Source of the DNA: Nocardioides marmotae
GTDB lineage: Bacteria; Actinomycetota; Actinomycetes; Propionibacteriales; Nocardioidaceae
Direction of reading: 5' to 3'
Length of the DNA: 64,000 nt
Assembly: GCF_013177455.1 (NCBI RefSeq)
Contig: NZ_CP053660.1
Span: 1,240,001 to 1,304,000, forward strand
This document shows, one piece after another, positions 7,690 to 15,608 of the stretch (within the stretch, counting starts at the first letter, position 1; the number at the start of each line of letters is the position of its first letter). A program made the translations under genes and the position numbers. The notes under the pieces were generated by a model that saw nothing but the letters and a program-made list of their open reading frames with translations, did not search any database and was not told the origin of the DNA.

Positions 7690-8646
7690 ATGCGGCTCCC
7701 GAAGGCGCGGGGCACGCTCAGCGAGCGGCTCTTCAGCGCGCTGCGCGAGGAACCCGGCACCCCGGTGTCGGTCGACGCCTCCGTCGCCGACGACGCCGAG
7801 GACCGCGCCATCGCCCTCTGGGCCTCCTACGAGCTGCACTACCGCGGCTTCGAGGACGTCGACGACCGCTGGGAGTGGAGCCCCGGCGTGCTCCGCGTCC
7901 GGGCCGCCCTGGAGGAGGCGCTCGAGGGCGAGCTGCGCGCGCGGTACGCCGAGCACCGACCCGAGCGGGCCGGTGACCTCGCCAAGGACCTCTTCGACTA
8001 CATCGCCGGGCATGACGGCCCGTCGATGTCCCGGTACGTGCAGACCGAGGCGACCGAGACGCAGGTGCTGGAGCTGCTGCGGCAGAAGTCGGTCTACCAC
8101 CTCAAGGAGGCCGACCCGAGCGCCTGGGTCGTGCCGCGGCTGCCCACCGGCCCCAAGGCCGCGCTGATGGAGCTGCAGTTCGACGAGTACGGCGACGGGA
8201 ACCCCGCCCGCCTGCACCAGCACATCTTCGAGCGCGGTCTCGAGGCCGCCGGCCTGCGGTCGGAGTACGGCGCGTACGTCGACGAGGCGACCGTCCCGGT
8301 GCTGGAGGCCAACAACGTGCAGTCGTTCCTCGGCCTGCACCGCCGGATGCGGGCCGCCGCGATGGGCCACCTGGCGGCGTTCGAGGCCACCAGCTCGATC
8401 CCGTCGCGCCGGATGGCCCAGGGCCTGGAGCGGCTCGGGTTCCCCGAGGAGATCGTCGAGTACTACCGCGAGCACGTCGAGGCCGACGCCGTGCACGAGC
8501 AGCTGGCCGTGCGCGACATCTGCGCGCCGCTCGTCGAGATGGAGCCCGCGCTGGCCGACGACGTGTTCCTCGGCGCGTACGCCTGCCTGGACACCGAGGA
8601 CCGGCAGGCCCGCGACCTCCTCGAGAAGTGGGGGGTCGAGGCATGA
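7690..8646 (+). CDS. Iron-containing redox enzyme, haem-oxygenase-like (HDO) fold
   Basis: A 318-residue protein of the haem-oxygenase-like diiron family (PF14518-type, often named iron-containing redox enzyme). Supporting segments are ELHYRGFEDVDDRWEWSP, LMELQFDEYGDGNPARLHQHIF and the C-terminal HVEADAVHEQLAVRDICAPLVE, which supply the Glu/His ligands expected for a diiron site in this fold. The exact reaction is unknown; HDO enzymes oxidise varied small molecules. GGAGG lies 10 bases before the ATG. Its stop overlaps the start of a CDGSH Fe-S protein (ATGA), a natural electron-transfer partner. It is not a canonical biliverdin-forming haem oxygenase. Confidence 0.85.
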   Translation: MRLPKARGTLSERLFSALREEPGTPVSVDASVADDAEDRAIALWASYELHYRGFEDVDDRWEWSPGVLRVRAALEEALEGELRARYAEHRPERAGDLAKDLFDYIAGHDGPSMSRYVQTEATETQVLELLRQKSVYHLKEADPSAWVVPRLPTGPKAALMELQFDEYGDGNPARLHQHIFERGLEAAGLRSEYGAYVDEATVPVLEANNVQSFLGLHRRMRAAAMGHLAAFEATSSIPSRRMAQGLERLGFPEEIVEYYREHVEADAVHEQLAVRDICAPLVEMEPALADDVFLGAYACLDTEDRQARDLLEKWGVEA

Positions 8647-8879
8647 CCGCCCGGCCCGCGGACCGGCCCGACCGGCCGGCGGTCGAGGAGCGCCCGACCA
8701 TCGTGATGTGCCCGGAGGGCCCGATGCTGCTGCGCGGTGACGCGGTCATCGAGGACGCCGACGGCAACCGGCACCGCACCACCCGACCGGTGAGCGCGGT
8801 CTGCCGCTGCAACAAGTCCGCCACCAAGCCCTGGTGCGACGGCACGCACAAGGTGCTGCCCAAGAAGCTGCGGCCCTAG
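8643..8879 (+). CDS. CDGSH iron-sulfur protein
   Basis: A 78-residue single-domain protein with CRCNKSATKPWCDGTH, the CxC...CDGTH ligand set (three Cys, one His) of mitoNEET-like 2Fe-2S proteins. Such clusters act in electron or cluster transfer. No membrane segment is visible, so it should be cytosolic. It begins inside the stop codon of the HDO enzyme gene, so the two are almost certainly made together, and an electron supply role is a reasonable inference. Confidence 0.9.
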   Translation: MTARPADRPDRPAVEERPTIVMCPEGPMLLRGDAVIEDADGNRHRTTRPVSAVCRCNKSATKPWCDGTHKVLPKKLRP

Positions 8880-8912
8880 CTGCCGGACGTCGGCCCGCCC
8901 GTCCGCGGATGA

Positions 8913-9551
8913 TCAGCCGCGGACGAAGCGGGCGACGACGCCGCGCTCGAAGACCCGGGTGGAGTCCAGGGTCATGCCGTGGGCCGCGCCGGCCGTGGCG
9001 GCGATGGTGTCGACCTGCTCGACGTTGCCCAGCTGGAGGAGCAGGGAGCCGCCGGGCGGCAGGTGCCCGGCCGCGACCTCCACGCAGGCGACCGCGACGA
9101 CGGTGCCGTCGGTGCCGCCGTCGATCGCGAGGCGCGGGTCCTCGGGGAAGCGGCCGGTGTCGGCCGCCGGCACCCAGGGCGGGTCGGCGACCACGAGGGC
9201 GTACCGCTCGTCGTCGCCGACCATCGCGGACAGATCGCCGTTGCGGACCTCGACTCGGTCGCCGAGACCGGCGGCCGCGGCGTTCTGCAGGGTGTAGGCG
9301 CACGCGACCGGGTTCGCATCGACGCACACCAGCTGTCGGTCCTCGTCGTGGACCGCCAGCAGGCCGATCTGGCCGGCTCCCGCGCACAGCTCCAGCACGG
9401 GGCCCGCAGGCGCGTCCCGGAGGAGCTGGGCGGCCCACTCGGACTGCGCGGCGGTCCAGGCGCGGGGGCGCAGGACGCGCTCGTCGAAGGTGATGGTGAG
9501 CGGTCCGAAGGCGATCTGCTCGCCGGTGGCGGTCCCGTGGTCCGGCGTCAC
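8913..9551 (-). CDS. Class I SAM-dependent methyltransferase, small-domain (HemK/RsmC-like)
   Basis: A 212-residue Rossmann methyltransferase. SAM-binding motif I is VLELCAGAGQIGLLA, the acidic end of strand 2 is VCVDANP, and the catalytic-type motif is ADPPWVP in place of NPPY. The following DPRLAIDGGTDG is typical of the HemK/PrmC and RsmC lineage, so a nitrogen of RNA or protein is the likely target. The GTG start at 9551 overlaps the stop of the small membrane protein gene (GTGA). Confidence 0.85.
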   Translation of the reverse strand: MTPDHGTATGEQIAFGPLTITFDERVLRPRAWTAAQSEWAAQLLRDAPAGPVLELCAGAGQIGLLAVHDEDRQLVCVDANPVACAYTLQNAAAAGLGDRVEVRNGDLSAMVGDDERYALVVADPPWVPAADTGRFPEDPRLAIDGGTDGTVVAVACVEVAAGHLPPGGSLLLQLGNVEQVDTIAATAGAAHGMTLDSTRVFERGVVARFVRG

Positions 9552-9736
9552 TCGGCGACGCCGGTCAGGACGGGCAGGATGACCTGGTCCGTGGGCTGCT
9601 GGCCGGGGCCGGTGGAGGTGTCGTCTCCGCGCAGCACGCCGATCAGCACGAACGCGCCTCCCACGACGATCAGCAGCGCCAGGACGGCGGCGGGGATGAG
9701 GAAGCGGCGGGGGTCCTTCGACTCCGGGGCGGTCAT
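9548..9736 (-). CDS. Small single-pass membrane protein
   Basis: A 62-residue protein starting MTAPESKDPRRFLIP. One transmembrane helix (about residues 12-34, FLIPAAVLALLIVVGGAFVLIGVL) is followed by a short extracytoplasmic tail. The ATG at 9736 has GGAG about 8 bases upstream. It overlaps the methyltransferase start by 4 bases, so they are coupled. I do not recognise a family. Confidence 0.7.
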   Translation of the reverse strand: MTAPESKDPRRFLIPAAVLALLIVVGGAFVLIGVLRGDDTSTGPGQQPTDQVILPVLTGVAE

Positions 9737-9849
9737 GACGTCACTCCGTCTCGGTGCAGCAGCATGCCCGCCCTGTGACCCGATGCGCGCGCGGGCATGC
9801 GGGCCGAAGGCCGTGCCGCGAGGCACCCCACCTGTGGTGGGATGCCCCC

Positions 9850-10518
9850 ATGCCGAACACCCGCGGGCCCGTCCGGGTCGCCATCGTGAACGACTACGAG
9901 CTGGTCGTGGCGGGCGTCGCCGCGCTCCTCCAGCCGTTCTCCGACCGGGTCGAGGTGGTCGAGCTGGACAGCCAGGTGCCCGTCCTCAGCGACGTCGACG
10001 TCGTGCTCTACGACTCCTTCGGTCAAGTGCAGGGAGACCAGATCGACGTCGAGGAGATCCTCGGCCGCAGCGGCGCGAAGCTGGCGGTCTTCAGCTGGAA
10101 CGTCCAGCCCGACCTGGTGCAGCGCTCCCTCGAGAACGGCGCGTCGGCGTACCTGTCCAAGGCGGTCGGCGCCGAGCAGCTCGTGGAGCTGCTCGAGCGG
10201 GTGCGGGACGGCGAGGTCGTCACCCCGGACGAGACGTCGCCCGAGGAGGCGGGCTCCTTCGGCCGGTGGCCCGGTGAGGAGCTGGGGCTGAGCCAGCGCG
10301 AGTCGGAGGTGCTCGCGCTGATCACCCAGGGCCTGTCGAACGACGAGATCGGCAAGCACGCCTACATCGGCATCAACACGGTCAAGACCTACATCCGCAC
10401 GCTCTACCGCAAGATCGGGGTGACCCGGCGGTCGCAGGCGGTGGCCTTCGGCATCGACCACGGGTTCCGCCCCGACCAGGTCCGCCACGCGGACGGCCGG
10501 ACCCAGCGCGAACGCTGA
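9850..10518 (+). CDS. NarL/LuxR-family response regulator
   Basis: A 222-residue regulator. The receiver begins VRVAIVNDYELVVAG, where the usual acidic pair is Asn-Asp; the phospho-acceptor position is LYDSFG and the conserved lysine is in AYLSKAV. The LuxR helix-turn-helix (about 145-205) reads LSQRESEVLALITQGLSNDEI...NTVKTYIRTLYRKIG. A close paralogue lies at 39500 and a more divergent one at 25011. No histidine kinase is adjacent. A CCCACC-TGT-GGTGGG inverted repeat at 9825-9839 sits just before the start and could be an operator. Confidence 0.9.
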   Translation: MPNTRGPVRVAIVNDYELVVAGVAALLQPFSDRVEVVELDSQVPVLSDVDVVLYDSFGQVQGDQIDVEEILGRSGAKLAVFSWNVQPDLVQRSLENGASAYLSKAVGAEQLVELLERVRDGEVVTPDETSPEEAGSFGRWPGEELGLSQRESEVLALITQGLSNDEIGKHAYIGINTVKTYIRTLYRKIGVTRRSQAVAFGIDHGFRPDQVRHADGRTQRER

Positions 10519-10548
10519 GCCCGGCCGGTCGGCGGCGGGAAGGTCGGG

Positions 10549-10989
10549 TCAGGTCGCGACGCGGCCCTCGGCGACGTACGCCAGGCGGCGCAGCGACTCG
10601 ACGTTGCGCCAGCCGAGCTGGACGTCACGGACCGGCTTCGGCACGAGCCGGCCGGGGCCGTCCTCGACGTCCTCCTCGATGGTCACCTGGGTCTCGGTGC
10701 CGACCGCCTCGAGGTGCAGGCGCACCCGGGCCGTGCCGGCGGGCCACCCGCGGGCCTTGAGCTCGAGCAGCGACGGCGGCTGGATCCGCATCACCTCGGT
10801 GTTGTCGTCGATGAGCAGCGGCCAGGTCCCGACCGAGTGGTGGAGCTTGGCGCCCACCTCCGGCCAGTGCTCGTCGACGTCGCGCATGCGGGAGGCGCCG
10901 ACCACCCACAGGGGGTAGAGCCAGCCGTCGGAGAGCACGTCCCACACCTGCTCCGGCGTGGCGTGGATCAGCCGGGTCGTGGTGCTCAC
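10549..10989 (-). CDS. SRPBCC-family (polyketide cyclase/START-like) protein
   Basis: A 146-residue helix-grip protein. It opens STTTRLIHATPEQVWDVLSDGWLYPLWVVGA, typical of the family in which a hydrophobic cavity binds a lipid or aromatic ligand; the long C-terminal helix is VRDVQLGWRNVESLRRLAYVAEG. The GTG at 10989 overlaps the stop of the alcohol dehydrogenase gene (GTGA), so it is the second gene of a leftward pair. Ligand unknown. Confidence 0.85.
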   Translation of the reverse strand: MSTTTRLIHATPEQVWDVLSDGWLYPLWVVGASRMRDVDEHWPEVGAKLHHSVGTWPLLIDDNTEVMRIQPPSLLELKARGWPAGTARVRLHLEAVGTETQVTIEEDVEDGPGRLVPKPVRDVQLGWRNVESLRRLAYVAEGRVAT

Positions 10990-12164
10990 GGGCGGAACAC
11001 CACCTTGACCATCCCGTCCTCCTTGGCGCGGAACTTGGCGTACGCCTCGGGCGCCGCGTCCAGGGGGAGGTGGTGGGTGGCGAAGTCCTCGGTGCCGAGG
11101 GGGTCGGCGTCGGTGAGCAGCGGCAGGATGTCGTCGCTCCAGCGGCGCACGTTGGCCTGGCCCATCCGGAGCTGGATCTGCTTGTCGAACATCTGGAACA
11201 GTGGCATCGGGTCGATCGCGCCGCCGTACACGCCGGAGAGCGAGACCGTGCCGCCGCGGCGCACGCAGTCGATGGAGGCGTGCAGCGCGGCGAGCCGGTC
11301 GAAGCCGGCCTTGAGCATCAGCGGCTCGGCGATCTTGTCGGGCAGCAGGCCGACGGCCTTGATCGCCATCTCGGCCGCTGGGTTCCCGTGGGCCTCCATG
11401 CCGACCGCGTCGATCACCGAGTCGGCGCCCCGCCCGCCAGTGCGGCTGCGGACCTCCTCGGCGAGGTCGTCGACGGCGTCGAGGTCGATCGTCTCGGCGC
11501 CGCGGGCGCGGACCCGCGCGAGCCGCTCGGGGACGCGGTCGACGACGATCACGCGGTGGCCCTCGTGCAGCGCGATCCGGGCCGCCATGTCGCCGATCGG
11601 GCCGGCGCCCATGACGAGCAGGACGCCCTCGGGCGGGAGCTCGGCGTACCGCACGGCCTGGTACGCCGTCGGCAGCACGTCGGAGAGGAAGAGGAACCGG
11701 TCGTCGGAGGGCCCCTCGGGGACCTTGATCGGGAGGGTGTCGGCGAACTGCACGCGGAGGAACTCCGCCTGGCCGCCCGGCACCTGGCCGTAGAGCTTGC
11801 TGTAGCCCAGCAGGCTCGCGCCGGTGCCGTGCTCGCGGTTCTGCGTCGTCTCGCACTGGCTGTGCAGCCCCTGGGAGCAGGTCCAGCAGGTGCCGCAGCT
11901 GACGTTGAACGGCACGACCACCCGGTCGCCGACCTTGAGGTCCTTCACGCCGGGGCCGACCTCCTGCACGACGCCCATCGGCTCGTGGCCGACGACGTCG
12001 CCCTTGGTCATGAACGGCGAGAGCGGCTCGTAGAGGTGCAGGTCGGAGCCGCACAGCCCGGTCGAGGTGACCTTGATGATCGCGTCGGTGGGATCGATGA
12101 TCGACGGGTCCGGAACCTCCACGACCTGCATGTCGCGGCTGCCCTGCCAGGTCACTGCCTTCAT
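10986..12164 (-). CDS. Zinc-dependent alcohol dehydrogenase (formaldehyde-dehydrogenase-like)
   Basis: A 392-residue medium-chain dehydrogenase. Catalytic-zinc ligands are in TGLCGSDLH and VVGHEPMG; the structural-zinc cysteine cluster is SCGTCWTCSQGLHSQC. The nucleotide-binding motif is VMGAGPIGDMAA with an acidic residue after strand 2 (IVVDRVPER), pointing to NAD. The insertion around SLLGYSKLYGQVPGG resembles glutathione-independent formaldehyde dehydrogenases. GGAGG lies 9 bases before the ATG. It oxidises an alcohol or aldehyde adduct; the true substrate is open. The SRPBCC gene follows in the same operon. Confidence 0.9.
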   Translation of the reverse strand: MKAVTWQGSRDMQVVEVPDPSIIDPTDAIIKVTSTGLCGSDLHLYEPLSPFMTKGDVVGHEPMGVVQEVGPGVKDLKVGDRVVVPFNVSCGTCWTCSQGLHSQCETTQNREHGTGASLLGYSKLYGQVPGGQAEFLRVQFADTLPIKVPEGPSDDRFLFLSDVLPTAYQAVRYAELPPEGVLLVMGAGPIGDMAARIALHEGHRVIVVDRVPERLARVRARGAETIDLDAVDDLAEEVRSRTGGRGADSVIDAVGMEAHGNPAAEMAIKAVGLLPDKIAEPLMLKAGFDRLAALHASIDCVRRGGTVSLSGVYGGAIDPMPLFQMFDKQIQLRMGQANVRRWSDDILPLLTDADPLGTEDFATHHLPLDAAPEAYAKFRAKEDGMVKVVFRP

Positions 12165-12227
12165 CCTGGGTGTCCTCCTCGTGGCCCGGGGGCCGGTCGT
12201 CTGGGTGCGCGTCCTGTGCTCCGACGG

Positions 12228-12252
12228 GTACCCACGCCCGGGCCCGGCACAC
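12228..12252 (-). promoter_or_regulatory. Possible SigB-type promoter of the Zn-dehydrogenase operon
   Basis: Minus strand GTGT, 15 bases, GGGTAC, 64 bases before the ATG at 12164. It fits GNNT-N14-16-GGGTAC, but the upstream element is loose. Confidence 0.25.
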
Positions 12253-12356
12253 GGGCCGACGACCCGGCGCGGGGGGCCGGTCGGCCCGGGCCGATGGGGG
12301 GTGATTACTCCCTTCGGGTGAGGTCGCCCGCGGAGCGGCCGGGGAACCGGGCTCCG

Positions 12357-13532
12357 GTGACGCTCCTCGACGACCCCACCTCGGCGCCGGTCCCGGCCAC
12401 CGTCGACCGGGCGGCCGCCCACCGCCTCCGCCGCCCCCACCGGCCGCTGCTGGTCGCCTCGGTGCCGTCAGGTCACGTCTACGTCCGCCACCTCGCACCC
12501 GAGGCCGGGAGCGGCCCCCGCCGCCTGCCGGACCCGAAGCCGCTCGGGCAGCCCGCGGACTCCCAGGTGTGGTGGCCGCCGGCGATGCTGGAGCCGTCGT
12601 GGGTCCGCTCGCACGACTTCGACCTGCTGCACCTCCACTTCGGCTTCGACGCCCGCAGCCCCGAGGACCTCGCCGCGCTGGTCCGGGCGCTGCGCGAGAC
12701 CGGCCGCCCGCTGGTGCAGACCGTCCACGACCTGCGCAACCCCCACCACGAGGACCGCACGCTGCACGACGCCCAGCTCGACGTGCTCGTCCCGGCCGCC
12801 ACCGAGCTGGTCACCCTCACCGAGGGTGCGGCGGCGGAGATCGAGCGCCGCTGGGGCCGCACCGCCACGGTCGTGCCCCACCCGCACGTCGTCGACCTGC
12901 GCACGATGGCGGTGGCCCAGGACGTCCGGGCCCGCCGGCGCACCGACGACCTCCGGGTCGGGCTGCACGTCAAGAGCCTGCGGGCGGGGATGGCGCCGAT
13001 GACGATCCTGCCGACGCTCGTCGAGACGGTCGCCGCCCTGCCCGGTGCGGTGCTCCAGGTCGACGCCCACCACGACGTGATGGACGAGGACGGGCCCCGC
13101 CGCGACAACCGCCTGGCGACGTACCTGCGAGGGCTCGAGGCCGACGGGCTGGTCGACCTGCGGGTGCACGACTACTTCAGCGATGCCGAGCTGTGGGCCT
13201 ACCTGTCCTCGCTCGACGTCTCGGTCCTGCCCTACCGCTTCGGCACCCACTCCGGCTGGCTGGAGGCGTGCCGCGACCTCGGGACGACGGTCGTCGCGCC
13301 GACCTGCGGCTACTACGCCGATCAGGGTCCGGTGCTGTCCTACGTCCACGCCGAGGACACCTACGACGCCGCGACCCTGGCCGCGGCGGTGCGCGCCGCC
13401 CACGCGGAGCGGCCCCGGCTCGGCGCCTCGATCGACGAGCGCCGCCGCCAGCGCGCCGAGGTGGCCGCGGCCCACGACCGGGTGTACGCCGCGGCGCTGG
13501 AGAAGGTGGGGCGTCGGTGCGCATCTGCCTGA
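12357..13532 (+). CDS. Glycosyltransferase (GT-B, GT4-like)
   Basis: A 391-residue GT-B enzyme. The N-terminal half has LLHLHFGFD and LVQTVHDLRNPH, the acceptor-side Rossmann fold; the C-terminal half has VGLHVKSLRAGM, VHDYFSDAELWAYLSSLDVSVLPYRFGTHSGWLEACRDLGTTVVAP, matching the donor-binding G-T-x-S-G-W-x-E region of GT4 proteins. GTG 12357 was chosen with GGGGAA upstream; GTG 12318 is also in frame. It is first of four glycosyltransferase genes and overlaps the next by 16 bases. Donor and acceptor unknown. Confidence 0.82.
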   Translation: MTLLDDPTSAPVPATVDRAAAHRLRRPHRPLLVASVPSGHVYVRHLAPEAGSGPRRLPDPKPLGQPADSQVWWPPAMLEPSWVRSHDFDLLHLHFGFDARSPEDLAALVRALRETGRPLVQTVHDLRNPHHEDRTLHDAQLDVLVPAATELVTLTEGAAAEIERRWGRTATVVPHPHVVDLRTMAVAQDVRARRRTDDLRVGLHVKSLRAGMAPMTILPTLVETVAALPGAVLQVDAHHDVMDEDGPRRDNRLATYLRGLEADGLVDLRVHDYFSDAELWAYLSSLDVSVLPYRFGTHSGWLEACRDLGTTVVAPTCGYYADQGPVLSYVHAEDTYDAATLAAAVRAAHAERPRLGASIDERRRQRAEVAAAHDRVYAAALEKVGRRCASA

Positions 13533-14584
13533 TCGCGTCCTCGCGCTTCCCGGTCGCCGAGCCCTTCGCCGGCGGCCTGGAGGCGATGACCCACGCCCTG
13601 GCCCGCGAGCTGGTCGCCCGCGGCCACGACGTCGCCCTCTTCGCCGGCCCCGGGTCCGACCCGGACCTGCCCGTCGAGCTCCTCGACCTCCCGGCCTTCG
13701 AGCCGAGCGCGGCGGCGATGGCCGACGTCAACGCGCCCACGCGTCACTGGATGGCCGAGCACCACGCCTACCTCGCGCTGATGCTCGCGCTCGCCGAGGG
13801 TCGGGACCGACGCTTCGACGTCGTCCACAACAACAGCCTGCACCACCTCCCGGTCGCGATGGCCCCGTCGTTGTCGGTGCCGGTGGTCACCACGCTGCAC
13901 ACCCCGCCGCTGCCGTGGCTGGAGTCGGCGATCGCGCTGGCTCCCGAGACGTCGTCCTTCGTCGCGGTGAGCCGCGCGACGGCCCGCGCCTGGTCCCACG
14001 TCGCCGAGGCCGCGGCCGTCCACAACGGCGTCGACGTCTCGACCTGGTGCCCGGGCCCGGGCGGCGGGCCGGCGGTGTGGACCGGTCGGGTCGTGCCGGA
14101 GAAGGCGCCGCACGAGGCGATCGACGCCTGCCGGCTCGCCGGCGTGCCGCTGGTGGTCGCCGGCCCGCTGCCGGACCGGGCGTACTTCGAGGAGCAGATC
14201 GCGCCGCGGCTCGGCGCCGGGGCGACGTACGCCGGTCACCTCGACCACGCCGCGCTCGCCCGCCTGCTCGGCCAGGCGTCGGTCGCGGTGACGACGCCCG
14301 CGTGGGACGAGCCCTACGGGCTGGTCGCCGCCGAGGCGATGGCCTGCGGCACCCCGGTCGCGGCGTACTCCCGCGGCGCGCTGCCCGAGATCGTGGCCCC
14401 CGGCACGGGCGTGCTCGCCCGGCCCGGGGACGTCGCCGACCTGGCCCGAGCGGTTGCAGAGGCCCGTGCCTGCGACCGGGCGGTCGTGCGCCGGCACGCC
14501 GAGCTGCACTGCTCGCTGACCCGGATGGTCGACCACTACGAGCGGATCTACGCCGGGCTGGTCGGCGGCGACCTCGCCGCATGA
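13517..14584 (+). CDS. Glycosyltransferase family 4
   Basis: A 355-residue retaining GT-B enzyme. It begins RICLIASSRFPVAEPFAGGLEAMTHALA, the glycine-rich acceptor loop of GT4, with VVHNNSLHHLPVAMA next. In the donor domain are TGRVVPEKAPHEAIDA and DEPYGLVAAEAMACGTPVAAYSRGALPEIV, the E-x7-E motif that holds the nucleotide sugar. The GTG lies inside the end of the previous gene with GGAGAAGG upstream. It is followed after 4 bases by the third glycosyltransferase. Confidence 0.92.
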   Translation: MRICLIASSRFPVAEPFAGGLEAMTHALARELVARGHDVALFAGPGSDPDLPVELLDLPAFEPSAAAMADVNAPTRHWMAEHHAYLALMLALAEGRDRRFDVVHNNSLHHLPVAMAPSLSVPVVTTLHTPPLPWLESAIALAPETSSFVAVSRATARAWSHVAEAAAVHNGVDVSTWCPGPGGGPAVWTGRVVPEKAPHEAIDACRLAGVPLVVAGPLPDRAYFEEQIAPRLGAGATYAGHLDHAALARLLGQASVAVTTPAWDEPYGLVAAEAMACGTPVAAYSRGALPEIVAPGTGVLARPGDVADLARAVAEARACDRAVVRRHAELHCSLTRMVDHYERIYAGLVGGDLAA

Positions 14585-14588
14585 GGCC

Positions 14589-15608
14589 ATGACGGGGACG
14601 ACACGGATCGGCTACTACGTCCACCACGTCGGCCGGGGTCACCTGCACCGCGCCACCTCGGTGGCCGCCGAGCTGGCCCGCGGCGGCGCGGAGGTCACCG
14701 GGCTCTCCACGCTGCCGCGCCCGGCGGGCTGGCCGGGCCCGTGGGTGGAGCTGGCGCCCGACGACGTCGGGGCCGACCCCGATCGCGACCGGGTCACCGC
14801 CGGCGGCCGGCTGCACTGGGTGCCGGCGCACCACGCCGGGCTGCGCAGCCGCGCCGCGGCGATCTCGGCCTGGCTCGCCGGGGCCGCACCGCGCGCCGTG
14901 GTCGTCGACGTCTCGGTCGAGGTCTGCCTGCTCGCGCGGCTGCACGGCGTGCCGGTCGTCTCGGCCGTGCTGCCCGGTGTCCGCGACGACCCCGCGCACC
15001 TGCTCGGCGCCGACGTCGCCGACGCGCTGCTGGCCTTCTGGCCGGCCGAGGCGACGGGGATGGTCGCGCCCGCGTCGCTCGCCGCACGGGTCACCGCCGT
15101 CGGCGGCCTCGCCCGGTACGACGTCGCGGAGCCGGCCCCACGCCGGCCGGGCCCCCCGCGGGTGACCTACCTGGCCGGCTCCGGGGGACACGAGCTCGAC
15201 GAGCGGCTCCTCGACGCGGCCCGCGAGCAGACCCCCGACTGGCGCTGGACCGTGCTCGGCGGCACGGCCCCGTGGGTCGACGACCCGCGCGCGGCGATCG
15301 CCGAGGCCGACGTGGTGGTCACCCACGCCGGGCAGAACGCCCTGGCCGAGGTCGCCGCCCTCCGCCGCCCGGCCGTGGTCGTGCCGCAGGCCCGGCCGCA
15401 CGAGGAGCAGCGGACCACCGCCCGCGTGCTCGGTGCCGGTCCCTGGCCGGCGCTGGCCCGGGAGTCCTTCCCGGCCACCGGCTGGTCGGCCCTGCTCGAC
15501 GAGGCCTGCGCGCTCGACGGCGGTGCCTGGGCGAGCTGGTGCGACGGGGGAGCGGCCGGCCGCGCCGCCGCCGTCGTCCGCCGGGTGGCCGAGGGAGAGC
15601 CCCGATGA
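14589..15608 (+). CDS. MurG/GT28-like glycosyltransferase
   Basis: A 339-residue GT-B protein. The N-terminus IGYYVHHVGRGHLHRATSVAAEL has the glycine/histidine-rich GxGH acceptor loop of GT28 and GT1 enzymes. The C-terminal domain has VTYLAGSGG and ADVVVTHAGQNALAEVAALRRPAVVVPQ, the donor site. ATG 14589 has GAGG 4 bases upstream. Its stop overlaps the next gene (ATGA). It probably adds one sugar of the glycan built by this cassette. Confidence 0.85.
   Translation: MTGTTRIGYYVHHVGRGHLHRATSVAAELARGGAEVTGLSTLPRPAGWPGPWVELAPDDVGADPDRDRVTAGGRLHWVPAHHAGLRSRAAAISAWLAGAAPRAVVVDVSVEVCLLARLHGVPVVSAVLPGVRDDPAHLLGADVADALLAFWPAEATGMVAPASLAARVTAVGGLARYDVAEPAPRRPGPPRVTYLAGSGGHELDERLLDAAREQTPDWRWTVLGGTAPWVDDPRAAIAEADVVVTHAGQNALAEVAALRRPAVVVPQARPHEEQRTTARVLGAGPWPALARESFPATGWSALLDEACALDGGAWASWCDGGAAGRAAAVVRRVAEGEPR

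Noticed and set aside
7690..8646. The HDO enzyme as the biliverdin source for the phytochrome
   Set aside because: The fold is shared with haem oxygenase, but the sequence belongs to the diiron HDO group. Proximity alone is not evidence.
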